Assembly: GCF_032854445.1 (NCBI RefSeq)
Contig: NC_088299.1
Span: 2,643,001-2,707,000 of the forward strand
Length of the DNA: 64,000 nucleotides
From: Liolophura sinensis
Lineage: Eukaryota > Mollusca > Polyplacophora > Chitonida > Chitonidae
Reading direction: 5' to 3'
Part shown: in pieces, positions 48,720 through 57,354 of the stretch
How the letters are laid out: each line of letters opens with the position of its first letter
How positions within the stretch are numbered: position 1 is the first letter of the stretch
Notes under the pieces: generated by a model
What the model was told of the DNA's origin: nothing
The model's input: the letters and a program-made list of their open reading frames with translations, nothing else
Database searches by the model: none
Made by a program: the position numbers and the translations under genes

Positions 48720-51700
48720 TTGAATTACGGTAAATAACCTAAAAATTTGGTTCATAAAAGTACATTTTAGAGACAAATAAATGTCATAAAATACTACTTT
48801 TCCTGCTAAAGTTTATATTTTTTCCTAAGGTATCACCTTACCTTTGAAACAAACAAACCTGTACTAAGATCAACAGACATCTCAGAATTAACCGAAGTTT
48901 GCAACTTTGTCGTGGCTACCACTTTGTCATTTACAACATAAATATGATTTATCAATGGGGTAGAAGTAATCTGAAATCTAGATATTATTTTTTAACATTA
49001 TGTAATATACCCTGTACCTGTGAAGATTTTTTTTTTTTTTTTTTTTTTTTGATTGGTGTTTTACGCCGTACTCAAGAATATTTCACTTATACGACGGCGG
49101 CCAGCATTATGGTGGGTGGAAACCGGGCAGAGCCCGGAGGAAACCCACGACCATCCGCAGGTTGCTGGCAGACCTTCTCACGTACGGCCGGAGAGGAAGC
49201 CAGCATGAGCTGGACTTGAACTCACAGCGACCGCATTGGTGAGAGACTCCTGGGTCATTACGCTGCGCTAGTGCTTTAACCGACTGAGCCACGGAGGCCC
49301 CTACCTGTGAAGAAAAACATAAACTGTGAATGTGTAGCCTGATGAAAGGGCTAGTGTACTTTATCTTCCTTGCATACAGTTTGCATTACCCGATTAATTT
49401 TCATTGGATGTGGAGATAAAATCATAAATCTTTAAATGATGTTATCTTTGAAATAGATATACACATAAAATATAGTGTCTGGATTGCCTTGTCCCTGACA
49501 ATCTTGTTTTCTTCTTTCCCTCTTTCTTCCTTTCAGCGCTTTTATTTATTGTTCATCATACATGTACATGCAAAGTAACACAAGCCAGATACTTGTAGAA
49601 TCTACACTGTATACTACACACTGTTGTGACAATGCCAGCATACTGCTTCCTGGGTTCAATAGTATGCTTTAAACCCACCAGACTCTCGTTATGCACTCCC
49701 ATTGTGGGATGTGACCAGGTGAAAAGAGGTCGACACTTGTCAGGTGTGGCCAGGTACTCAAAGCTTACCTGTCCTTAATCCACAGAGTTAGGATCACAGC
49801 AGCTACCTGGAGAGGAATGCCCTGAGTAAACCATGGTCAGTCACGCCTGGTACACACCAATGTGTCTCTATTGCTTAAACTTCAAACAGCCTGGGCCTTT
49901 ACAAACCCCATACACCTGATTCCTACATGTACATTTATGAACTACTGTTGTACTGTATACTTAGCCTGCTTTTCTTGGACAGTTTAATTTTTGTATGTGA
50001 CAACCAGTGCTGGACCTTAATGTTAAGAGGCCCTAGTAACATCAGATTTGGTCCACCCCTCAAACATAGAATTTAAAATAAAAGACATATTACCCACTGT
50101 ACACATAGACTTCAGTTTTCTGCATATACAAATTTTACACGAAAAGTAAATAGATAGCAAAATTGAGTAAGTTTTCTATCTGGAGTACACATACTTTAGA
50201 ACTGAGAGCATAAATTATCTTAAATTTTAAAGCTATCATGGTTTTAAAAAATGGAAAAATCACTGTAATTTTGTATAGTCATAGAGGAGGGAGGGAGCCT
50301 TTTGCCACTTTTATCCGGTTGTGGGGACAAGTGATTGAAAGAAGAAGCTTTTCTACATGTAACACAACTCTAAAGCGTACATAATATGACAGGTAATCAG
50401 ACATGTGAATGTACAGGTGTATTTATTTATCTCACCATTATGGTTATAAGAGATTCCTGCTGAGTATAGTGAAACATGTTATTAATTATTGCTCATACAC
50501 AGCTTGCCAAAGAGTGATTTTTTTATTGACAATTACCAAATGGTCATTTTTTTTTTATACTAACAAAAGGTCATGAGTGAATTTCTTGAGTAACATTATC
50601 TGTGAAATACAATGAGGCTCAGTAAAAAAACAAGACAAACAAAAATGTGCTCCATATATCATCTCACTGAGGAAAAGAAAGGGGTTCAGACTGAGTCGCT
50701 AGTGTAGACACCTTGACCACAAAAAATCATCCAGACCAGAGATTTTTCAGTTAAAAGACACATTCTGTTATCTCAGGTCCACCTCACTGCCTTACTTCAA
50801 ACTGAATGGTATAATGTAGGCAATGCAAAAGCTGATATCTTCATGGATGTTTAGTAAACAAGACATCATACATCACAGAGGCAGATAGACAAATACCAGG
50901 TCAGGTAGAGAAAAACATCTGTCATACATGAGGCCGCCTGGTGTAGTGCCCCATTGTTATTGTATACCTATTTAAACCTCAGCTCTCTAACTCAGCTGGC
51001 TACATTCACTCACAGTGTCAAGATCAACTTGAGCTTAGGCACAGGGTAGCGTGGTTGGATTTGTCAGTCAATATGCGCTCACGTGCTCCTTATCTACACC
51101 TACATAATGCAAAACCATATACACTTATATTATACATGACAACTGTTCTCCTATACCATGAATGCGAACTAGTTGTGAAACACAGTGTTTATGTTCTAGT
51201 TTGTTGTCATAGGGAACCATGAAGTGTAACACTCCCGATGAAATTTGATATAGTGTTTAACACAGGCAATGTGACATGTACAGGCCTCCTATAACAGGAT
51301 GAGTAATTCATGAGGAAGCTGATACACAGCAGGGGAAAGAGTTAGATGACCTAAAAAGTGCATTTTTAGAGGAAATGTCATGACATTATCTTTGGTGCTG
51401 AAACATGCTTTTCCAGGAGTATATCTTTCTATTTATTTATTTATTTGATTGCTGTTCTATGCCATACTCAAGAATATTTCACTTATACGAGGGCAGCCAA
51501 CATTATGGTGGGAGGAAACCGGACAGAGCCCAGGGGAAACCCGCCACCATGTGCAGGCTGCTGGCAGACCTTCCCACGTAAGGCTGGAGAGGTAGCCAGC
51601 ATGAGCTGGACTTGAACTCACAGCGAATGCATTGGTGAGAGGCTTCTGGGTCATTACCCTGTGGCAGCACGCTAATCAACTAAGCCACGGAGGCCCCTGA

Positions 51701-54700
51701 TACGTTTCTACCTTCCAGATAAACCTTCAGACACATGAAGTTCTAAGACTAATTACACTCTCATAGGCAGATAAAACGTGCAAACAGGCACAGGTGAAAT
51801 GTTAGCATTGTTAACCGCATCTCCAGAAACTGATAACTGTTTTGTCTCTGGAAATACTAGAGTAGCTCGCAAGTATTGTGATCAGCAGGTGTGTTAACAA
51901 GTATATATCCAGCCCACCTTAGGACTATAACACTTGTGGTCTATGGTACACCTGATGAGCTAAAGGTTACAGCTGACACACTCTCACCTCTATCATAATC
52001 CAGGCGGGATCTTACACTTGACTTCTCAGCATTAACAACATTCCTATCCACAAGATCAATGTGCACCTAAGTGTCATGTAATGAATGTGTAAATAAATTT
52101 TTTAGAGCACTCGGTATCTGTCCTACTTTCACCAGAAGAGACAGCTACAAGAATAATTGTTGTTATATGAAAGTTGTAAACAAGATGAAAATCTATTAAT
52201 AAAGCATCTTACATCAATCAACCAGAGAGGCAATTATGTATACCTGTATTCTTGATTTCTTCTTTGCTTATTTAATGGTGTTTTATGTTCTCAAAAATAT
52301 TTCACTTCTATGACGGCAGCCAGCATTACTGTGGGAGAAACTGGGCAGGTTCTGTGGGATCTTGATTTCTGATTTCACAAAGCCAACAGATGTCAATATG
52401 TCGGCTGTATGAAAATGAATACCTATCAGACCAAACTTTTCTTTCTGATTTTATGTATCATTTTTGTAAGTCCTTGATGAAATTGATTTTAAACATGAAA
52501 TGTACAGGTCTCCACAGATTATTGCCCAAAAAGACAGATTTTTTTCATTTTTCTTTATTTGACTGGTGTTTTATGCTCAAGAATATTTCACTTATACAAC
52601 CGCAGCCAACACTATGGTGGGAAAAAAACGGGCAGAACCTGTGGTAATCCCCAACCATCCGCAAATTCCTGGCAGACCTTCCCATGTACAGTCAGAGAGG
52701 AAGCCAGCATGAGCTGGGCTTGAACTCAAAGCAACCACATTGGCGAGAGGCTCCTGTGTCACAGAGCTGAGCCATCATGCTCACCACCTTGTCCATGGAA
52801 GCCCCTGGCTGGTATTAGAAGTGTGGCACATAACTGTGTGGTGCCGAACTGCTTGTTCATAACTGATACACAGCTCTTCAGAATTTCCTTGCAAATAAAG
52901 GTACCTGTAGAATCAATCACACAGCCTGCCTCCTCAACCACAGGCTGGTTTGCCTGTAGCAGAGGATCCATTAAGCGCTCTCAGCAAGGGACAGAAAAAG
53001 TATTGTAACAATTCAGAAATGCACATCCTGTGTGTATGTTTGGAACATCTCTCTTAAGGCTGAAGCCCTATAGGAAGTGGACGCTTAGTGCTGACAGGGT
53101 ATGCTAGAGAGTAGAGTATGTGTATTAGAGATTGAGACGCCAATTCCTTAGTACCAGATGTGACCCACATACATGTTCAAATGTACAGCACTGTCAGGCC
53201 AGACTGCCATTCAGTATACTGTATATCTAACCTTAACAGCACATATCCCATGAATCACATTCCGTTACTGGGCTTCATACAGCTTACAGAATCCAGAATG
53301 GTTAACGATTCTTTCCCTCAAATATGTAGACATCTGGAGTCACTTTTGGAAAACTTTCAAAAGTCTCAAGTTAGATTTCTCAGTCAGCCTAATGGTTGTT
53401 TTGCCGATGTACAGCTAGTTGTTAAGCCAGAGGAAAGGGAATATTCATAAATATGTGTATGAATGTAAGCTAGAGTATTGCATGATAGTTTAATTAATGC
53501 AGTATTTATAATATCTACATTACCTAGATGTAAGCAACTTCCCTATAGTCTCTACAGCACATTACACTTTTCTCCTATCTAATACACATTAACTAACACA
53601 TTATGTGACATATCTGCACTGCCATGTATTTTCACCTCTCTGTTGCGTAGCTAACGTTTGAGAAACGGCTGATGCATGAAGAGATCCACATGCGGTTGTG
53701 TTGAAACAGGCTTTAAATAATTATTTAATAATTTAAATAATTACGACAAAAGGAGAGTTTTGTAAAAGAATAACAGTGTCTTGGATAGTAACTGTTTTAG
53801 AGACGCTTGGAAAAATAAAAATAGTCAATGGGTTTATAACTGCATACCAATGACGATTATTTAAATCGTAGTTTTTAAATACGCAGTGGCCAGTTCTCGT
53901 AGCAGCTGTTTACAATTAGATTTCCCATGATTTAGTTCACAACTTCCACCTAAGAGGTTGACATATTTCTCCATCAGGTGGCCTAACCTTCCACAGATGA
54001 CGTAACAGGTGTACTGTGCCATGGAGGCAAGCTATAGGGAAGTTACATACTTCTAGGGACTGGACTTCTGACATATATATATGGGTACTGAATGTTTATA
54101 ACCATATTCACTACATGCAAGCCTGTGACCGAATGTATACAAGACAGGGGGTTCAGCAGAAGGCAGTTACAAAGGCTGAAGAAAAATTGCACGTAGACAC
54201 CAACATTTCATTTAATTCTTTGTCCGATAACTTTCTACTTTTTCGGGGTAGCCATCTGTTCAAAGAGATAATGCAAGCCCTGCAATGTGTGTGCAGGATA
54301 CAAACACTTCCGGAAAACAGCTCATGTGCTAACAAATCCAGCTTATCAACATGAGTTTGCTTCTAAATGACAGCTAGGACTGGCTGGTGGACACATGTAA
54401 AATAATGAAAACTATTTCATGAAAACAGCACTCATAATCTCATACACGAAAGCAATATATTGTTTGACAATCTCTTCCAATTGGTTTCGTAATCAAAAGC
54501 AGATGAACCATTTTAACTGACTTTATGAACGGTACAAAACCAGTCTCAACATTATTCATCCATGTGCATGACAACATTCCCACTGAATCAAAATTGGCTA
54601 AGGACTGATAACGCGATACATGAACGGATGTAACTTCACAGAGGCAAGTATATTTTACCTAATTCCTTAACTATATCACCTTAACTATATTTTACTATCA

Positions 54701-55062
54701 TTAAAATGTGCCTAAACAACGAATCCGATGAGAAAGTAAAATAATTATGCGTCAACAACACAAAGTCATACATAATGCATTAAGTTTAAAAATTCACATT
54801 CAGTAACCAATTTTAACAACTCACCTACAACCATCAGAGTAAACTCAAAGCCTCGCTTCACGCTCTTGCGGTAAACTTGGTTAGGTAAATTCGCAAAGCC
54901 GACGTATCCCTCCAGTTCCTTATGGTTGTCACGGTGATTCTTCTCCATGTAACGATCATGGTCGATGGGTTCCCGCTCGCGAATGTGAGGCCGTTCACGC
55001 TCCCTGTCTGAGGTCAGTCCTGACCGGGCGCTTGGGTCAAACTTTGGCGCCGGAGGTTCCAT
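33196..55062 (-). CDS. SEPTIN7: Septin, SEPT7 group, eleven coding exons
   Basis: Septins are GTP-binding proteins that assemble into filaments at the cell cortex and division site; SEPT7-group members end human-type hexamers and octamers internally (family knowledge). Eleven exons join with matching phases to about 483 residues, or about 445 if the odd tail after residue 445 is excluded. Seen: a charged N-terminus (1-50); the alpha-0/polybasic segment [17 protein letters not shown] (59-75); P-loop GESGLGKS (80-87); switch DTPGFGD (136-142); AKSD (217-220); septin unique element with [14 protein letters not shown] (about 286-299); and a coiled coil (about 354-445, [20 protein letters not shown]). 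Group assignment rests on the near identity of [28 protein letters not shown] and the coiled coil to SEPT7. The C-terminal end is uncertain. 5' untranslated exons probably lie above 55.1 kb. Confidence 0.95.
33627..33790 (-). mobile_element. SINE-A, degraded partial copy
   Basis: TTATTTATTCGATTCATGTT, then GCCATGCTCG, GGAAGAAAACCGGGCAGAGC and ATGTGCAGGTTGTTGGCA. Septin intron 10. Confidence 0.65.
33909..34490 (-). mobile_element. SINE-A host copy split by SINE-B
   Basis: SINE-A runs 33909-34123 and resumes at 34468-34490 (CATGGAGGCCCCTT, its tRNA-like head). The interruption is exactly the SINE-B at 34124-34467. Septin intron 10. Confidence 0.85.
34124..34467 (-). mobile_element. SINE-B, full length, 15-bp TSD
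   Basis: In sense (minus) it begins CCGGCCCGGATAGCATAGTT, a tRNA-like A box, then GGTAGATCCAGGATCAATCC as B box. The shared tail ends in CACTCACTCACTCAC. Perfect repeats TCACTTGGTCATGGA lie at 34109-34123 and 34468-34482. Confidence 0.93.
34559..34694 (-). CDS. SEPTIN7: Septin exon 10, coiled coil
   Basis: One base plus 45 codons: [20 protein letters not shown] then [20 protein letters not shown]. Acceptor CTGCAG, donor GAT|GTAAGA. The heptad-like hydrophobic spacing supports a coiled coil. Confidence 0.95.
34773..34798. repeat. Poly(A) run
   Basis: About 26 A residues just upstream (minus sense) of septin exon 10. On the coding strand it is a poly(T) run 75 bases before the acceptor. Confidence 0.9.
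35244..35360 (-). CDS. SEPTIN7: Septin exon 9
   Basis: [20 protein letters not shown] then [18 protein letters not shown], with split codons at both ends that match. Acceptor TTGTTGGCAG, whose pyrimidine tract is a SINE target-site duplication; donor AA|GTAAGT. Confidence 0.95.
35378..35679 (-). mobile_element. SINE-A with a 28-nt foreign 3' flank, 12-bp TSD, at a splice acceptor
   Basis: SINE-A (35423-35679) is followed, in sense, by 28 nt (35395-35422) identical to the flank of the SINE-A copy at 51430. Then comes a second A-rich tail (35394-35378). Perfect repeats AACAAAAATATA lie at 35366-35377 and 35680-35691 and enclose the whole unit. The head is truncated by about 14 bases. Confidence 0.88.
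35883..36139 (+). pseudogene. Orphan open stretch with two CxxC pairs inside septin intron 8
   Basis: After an acceptor-like TTTCATTAACAG a plus-strand frame of about 84 codons begins at a TTG and has no ATG at its start. It contains [14 protein letters not shown] and [14 protein letters not shown], a C-x2-C-x13-C-x2-C pattern like a small zinc site, and is Lys/Arg-rich. I do not recognise it. It may be a remnant of a mobile-element protein or chance. The upstream sequence has frame stops. Confidence 0.3.
36156..36207 (-). CDS. SEPTIN7: Septin exon 8 (52 bp)
   Basis: Sixteen whole codons plus split ones give [18 protein letters not shown]. The family usually has HCDF where this has HNDF. Acceptor CTTTCAG, donor AG|GTGAGT. 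Confidence 0.95.
36656..36752 (-). CDS. SEPTIN7: Septin exon 7, septin unique element
   Basis: [20 protein letters not shown] then [18 protein letters not shown] and the RGRQYPWG core are septin hallmarks. Acceptor TGTTACAG, donor G|GTGAGC. Confidence 0.97.
37238..37370 (-). mobile_element. SINE-A, 5'-truncated
   Basis: GTACTCAAGAATACTTCAC and CAGCATTATGGTGGGAGGA are recognisable. It stops after GGGGAAACCCACAAG. It lies 80 bases downstream of septin exon 6 in coding sense. Confidence 0.75.
37450..37542 (-). CDS. SEPTIN7: Septin exon 6
   Basis: 31 codons: [20 protein letters not shown] then [11 protein letters not shown]. The acidic cluster after YEFP is typical of the SEPT7 group. Acceptor TTTTCCCCAG, donor AAG|GTTTGT. 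Confidence 0.95.
37957..38165. mobile_element. Small TIR element (family T), copy 2
   Basis: The left end AAATGACCTGAAATTTTT is inverted at the right end as AAAGTTCAGGTCATTTAC. The internal GGTGCTGAAACTTTAG is shared with other copies. Septin intron 5. Confidence 0.75.
38277..38394 (-). CDS. SEPTIN7: Septin exon 5, G4 motif
   Basis: One base plus 39 codons: [20 protein letters not shown] then [23 protein letters not shown] is the G4 nucleotide-specificity motif (AKAD in many septins). Acceptor TTGCTTCAG, donor ACT|GTAAGC. Confidence 0.97.
38415..38636. repeat. About 21-bp minisatellite next to septin exon 5
   Basis: Repeated ATTATCATGTGGAATATAC-like units, about ten copies with substitutions. 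They start some 20 bases upstream (coding sense) of the exon 5 acceptor. Confidence 0.85.
40413..40575. mobile_element. Palindromic TIR element (family P), copy 3
   Basis: The left arm CAGGATCATCAAAGCGATCT and the right arm GGTCTAAGATTGCTTTGAGA are mirror related. AACAATTTTAAAGTGATTTC is shared with copy 2. Septin intron 4. Confidence 0.75.
40690..40875. repeat. About 45-bp minisatellite, four copies
   Basis: TCAAATTGTTGACACCCTAT followed by CTTTTAACATGGGT recurs four times with drift. Septin intron 4. Confidence 0.85.
41415..42552. repeat. 29-bp minisatellite, about 39 copies, with 174-bp higher order
   Basis: The core TGTAGACTTCATATCGCTAG repeats with period 29 (41431, 41460 and onward). 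A block starting GCCAGATGAT at 42171 recurs at 42345, an offset of 174, that is six units. It ends about 45 bases from the exon 4 donor. Confidence 0.95.
42597..42731 (-). CDS. SEPTIN7: Septin exon 4
   Basis: [21 protein letters not shown] then [25 protein letters not shown] with split codons. Acceptor ATTTTTCAG, donor GG|GTAAGT. The septin block AESRVNR and [11 protein letters not shown] are unmistakable. Confidence 0.97.
43176..43276 (-). CDS. SEPTIN7: Septin exon 3, G3 switch
   Basis: 33 codons plus two bases: [20 protein letters not shown] then [24 protein letters not shown] is the septin switch II. Acceptor TGTGACAG, donor TG|GTGGGT. Confidence 0.97.
43803..43940 (-). mobile_element. 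SINE-A, 5'-truncated, 14-bp TSD
   Basis: It stops at GCTGGCAGAC. Perfect repeats CATAGAGGTTTTGA lie at 43789-43802 and 43941-43954. Septin intron 2. Confidence 0.92.
44175..44281 (-). CDS. SEPTIN7: Septin exon 2, P-loop
   Basis: Two bases plus 35 codons: [20 protein letters not shown] then [16 protein letters not shown]. It holds the GTP-binding P-loop. Acceptor TGTTTCAG, donor AAG|GTATCA. Confidence 0.98.
44310..44402 (-). mobile_element. SINE-A, internally deleted fragment
   Basis: TTTATTTATTTGATTGTTG joined to CCGCAGGTTGCTGACAGATC, with most of the body missing. It is 30 bases upstream (coding sense) of septin exon 2. Confidence 0.7.
45922..46495. repeat. 19-bp minisatellite, about 30 copies
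   Basis: ATGCTTGCCTGGCATCCAA repeats at a period of 19, with 18-base variants (ATGCTTCCTAGCATACAA) in the right half. Septin intron 1. Confidence 0.95.
47515..47681. mobile_element. Small TIR element (family T), copy 3
   Basis: AAATGATCTAAAATTTC is matched by the inverted right end AAATTTGAGGTTATTTAC. Internal TCATAAAACACTATTC and GGTGCTGAAAATTAC. Septin intron 1. Confidence 0.7.
47988..48202. mobile_element. Two facing SINE-A end fragments
   Basis: An antisense tail fragment lies at 47988-48040 (TTTATTTGATTGTTGTTTAA). A sense 3'-end fragment lies at 48172-48202 (TACAGCGTAAAACACCAATC). They face each other across about 130 bases of unrelated sequence. Confidence 0.55.
48680..48718. repeat. 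(GT)n microsatellite
   Basis: About 19 GT units in septin intron 1. Confidence 0.95.
48727..48900. mobile_element. Small TIR element (family T), copy 4
   Basis: The left end GTAAATAACCTAAAAATTTG and internal AAATAAATGTCATAAAATAC match. The right end is degraded (AATTAACCGAAGTTTG). Confidence 0.6.
49027..49301 (-). mobile_element. SINE-A, full length, near consensus, 12-bp TSD
   Basis: A 24-base poly(T) tail (poly(A) in sense) replaces the usual TTTA repeats. The body is the closest to the consensus in the window. Perfect repeats TACCTGTGAAGA lie at 49015-49026 and 49302-49313. It is probably the youngest insertion here. Septin intron 1. Confidence 0.95.
49320..51340. other. Septin intron 1, no recognisable feature
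   Basis: About 2 kb of AT-rich sequence without repeats or exon-like stretches that I can support. Confidence 0.4.
51343..51429. mobile_element. Small TIR element (family T), left half, interrupted by SINE-A
   Basis: GATGACCTAAAAAGTGCATT and GGTGCTGAAACATGCTTTTC match the left half of family T. The right part probably resumes after the SINE as TTCTACCTTCCAGATAAACC. Confidence 0.6.
51430..51698 (-). mobile_element. SINE-A, full length, candidate source locus
   Basis: Tail (TATT)n, body diverged from consensus, head ending GCCACGGAGGCCCC. It sits inside a family T element. Its 3' flank (51402-51429) is identical to the segment carried by the SINE at 35378-35679. The target-site duplication is degraded (GTATATCTTTCT against GATACGTTTCT). 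Confidence 0.85.
52261..52359 (-). mobile_element. SINE-A, 5'-truncated, 11-bp TSD
   Basis: Short 3' piece with AAAATATTTCACTTCTATGA. Perfect repeats TCTTGATTTCT lie at 52250-52260 and 52360-52370. Confidence 0.8.
52545..52806 (-). mobile_element. SINE-A, near full length, diverged
   Basis: The ACGCCGTAC stretch is deleted (GTTTTATGCTCAAGAAT). The head is recognisable down to CCATGGAAGCCCC. Septin intron 1. Confidence 0.8.
54825..55062 (-). CDS. SEPTIN7: Septin exon 1, start codon
   Basis: The ATG at 55062 begins [20 protein letters not shown] and a very charged stretch ([20 protein letters not shown]). The conserved [20 protein letters not shown] then GFEFTLMVV follow, ending GTAG|GTGAGT in phase 1. 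The N-terminal region before EGYVGF is about 25 residues longer than in human SEPT7 as I recall it. Confidence 0.93.
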
Positions 55063-55143
55063 TTTGAAAAACGCTTCTCTCTTAGCACTGAGCTGTAGAA
55101 GAACAAGAGAATGGTAAAATAAACAACAAGCAAAGTTGAAAAT

Positions 55144-55323
55144 TTATTTATTTCACTTGTGCAACAGTGATCAGCATTATGGTGGGAGGAAACTGGGTAG
55201 AACCCTGGGAAAACTGATGACCATCTGCGGGTTGCTGAGAGACCTTTCCATGTACCAATGGAGAGGAAGCCAGCGTGAGCTCGACATACAGCAGTCACAT
55301 TGGTAAGAGGTTCCTTGATCCCA
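55144..55323 (-). mobile_element. SINE-A, truncated and internally deleted, 13-bp TSD
   Basis: CAGCATTATGGTGGGAGGAA and GAGAGGAAGCCAGCGTGAGC are recognisable. Perfect repeats CAAAGTTGAAAAT lie at 55131-55143 and 55324-55336. It inserted within 85 bases upstream of the septin start codon, in the 5' untranslated region or promoter. Confidence 0.85.
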
Positions 55324-56801
55324 CAAAGTTGAAAATGCCTACACATGCATACAACCGAGTGAACAATACCCAACATTATTTCAGCTGAAAAAGAGGTACT
55401 TGAACAAATGTATTTAAAACAACTAAAGGCTAGTATTTATCAGAACAACATGTAAGTTTACACATGATATCACAGACCTTCTGGTTCAACATGCATATAT
55501 TATATAATTGCACTCCGTTAACTTCACATATGCATGTACGGTACATGTAGTTCCTGATATGAAATCATTTCCTGAAAATCGCACCAACACCAACAGAATG
55601 AATCATACATGTATAAATTTTAATTCTACAAGTGTACACAACGTTTTAGTATACACCTTACTTACAATTCAGAAACGCTGCATGTTCTCCTGTAAACTTA
55701 TCACAGTATTAAACTGATGATCCGGTGAAATTAACACTCGTTTAGTACTCTAGATCATGCAAGGGATGATCTGAGGCCTGATACGTACATTTACACAACA
55801 TGGGCATGGTCGATGTGCTGGTACATATGTACCTAACATGAGAAGTACTGTGTATGACACAGAGAGACCACAGACAATTTGTCAGCAGGACACTCCCCCC
55901 CTCCACCACCACCACACTTCTGAAGTTACCTTGATTCCTCAACATTTTCGCATACGAATAAGCTACATGTACGTGTTGCTTCCAATGCAATTTACACACA
56001 TTTTGAAGTTTATTTTGGAGACAAAATTACTGTACCTTGGTTGAATGGGCCAGTTTCAGGGCTTCACAAAAAGTGTAATTTCGTCAGTCTACATAGAATG
56101 ATGCCTTCACAATGTGCTTGAAACACCTTACAATCATGCCAAATGGTTGAGGAATTTTAATTATAGTATTAGAAAAGGAAACTGATCTACCCAGAGTATA
56201 CCAATGCCATTTGCCCAGTACTGTTGATAACCTTACTGACTTAAAAATACCCAACCAAACCACTGAGGGCTGGATTTGAACCTGCAACCTTAATGGTCAG
56301 AGGGTAACTGACTGTGGTGAGAACTGCGTGTACACAACTTCAGCTACAGGTACATAATAGCTGCGTGAACTAACTAGGGCTCTTGCTGGAGGGCATATGG
56401 GGAGGATTTGTTATGTATATGTAAAAGTGTAGCTTTTACACAAGTAGGATTGTCTGTTTCCAGTGAGGGGTGGGGGTTGGGGGGTGGTAGGAGGGGCTGC
56501 ACACACAGCTTTGTCAGGAATGCATTGATTGGACAGAAAAATATGATGAACAGTTCATGCTCCGTTAATACCCCTAGAGCGTGTATACAGGTACAGTAAG
56601 CTGGACAGGTCAGGCAGCTAACATTAAAATATAGTGATAAAATCAAGTGTTATCATCCGTGAATCCAGACGTGCTTTCTGCGCACACAAAAGTCGTGGAA
56701 TTGAATTGTAATGAGTTCCTGCCTGTATGCGAATGAAATACATGTGGCTTGTAAACCATGAGCATAGTTCAGCAGGTATATTATCACTCCCCTCATCCCC
56801 C

Positions 56802-56820
56802 CTCCCCCCCCCCCCCCCCT
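56802..56820. repeat. Poly(C) run
   Basis: A C homopolymer of about 18 bases beside a CA-rich stretch. Confidence 0.85.
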
Positions 56821-57354
56821 CAACACACACACTTTCACATACATACATATACATGCAGGTATTTTGTACATGCGTGACCTAGATATCCCCATGTACATGT
56901 ATGAAGTCACGTTACCCCATTCCAAAACCTGGACATGACAATGAAAACAGAGCTGGTCCACAACACAAGCCTAGAAGTTCTCTCCACTGTTAGCACACCT
57001 CAAACCCATCTCCATACATGCAGTCACTTTAAAAATAAACAGGTGAAAATATTTAGGTCATAACAAAAAAAAAAAAAAAAAGAAAAACACAACAAATTGG
57101 CACAGTCTGTTTACGAAATGCCTGAGGGCTGCAAAATACCGTCTTCATATGCAGGGGTAGTGTAAAGAAAAGGTAATTTAAACCAAGAAGCTCATACAGG
57201 ACGAATGCAGCAGAACCTGCGCCAAGCACTGTCAGATGAGGGCTAAACCTGCACCTGTAGTTTACAGTAAAGTCGGCTAATCCGATGTAAGGAGGCAATT
57301 CATACCCTGCAGATGGTGTAATAGCCTGACGTGTACTAATAGATATATACCCTG

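Noticed and set aside
52759-52971. Minus-strand frame with [15 protein letters not shown]
   Set aside because: Partly inside a SINE-A copy, with no splice signals or known domain.
53160-53450. 96-codon plus-strand frame in septin intron 1
   Set aside because: No acceptor or donor at its limits and no family resemblance.
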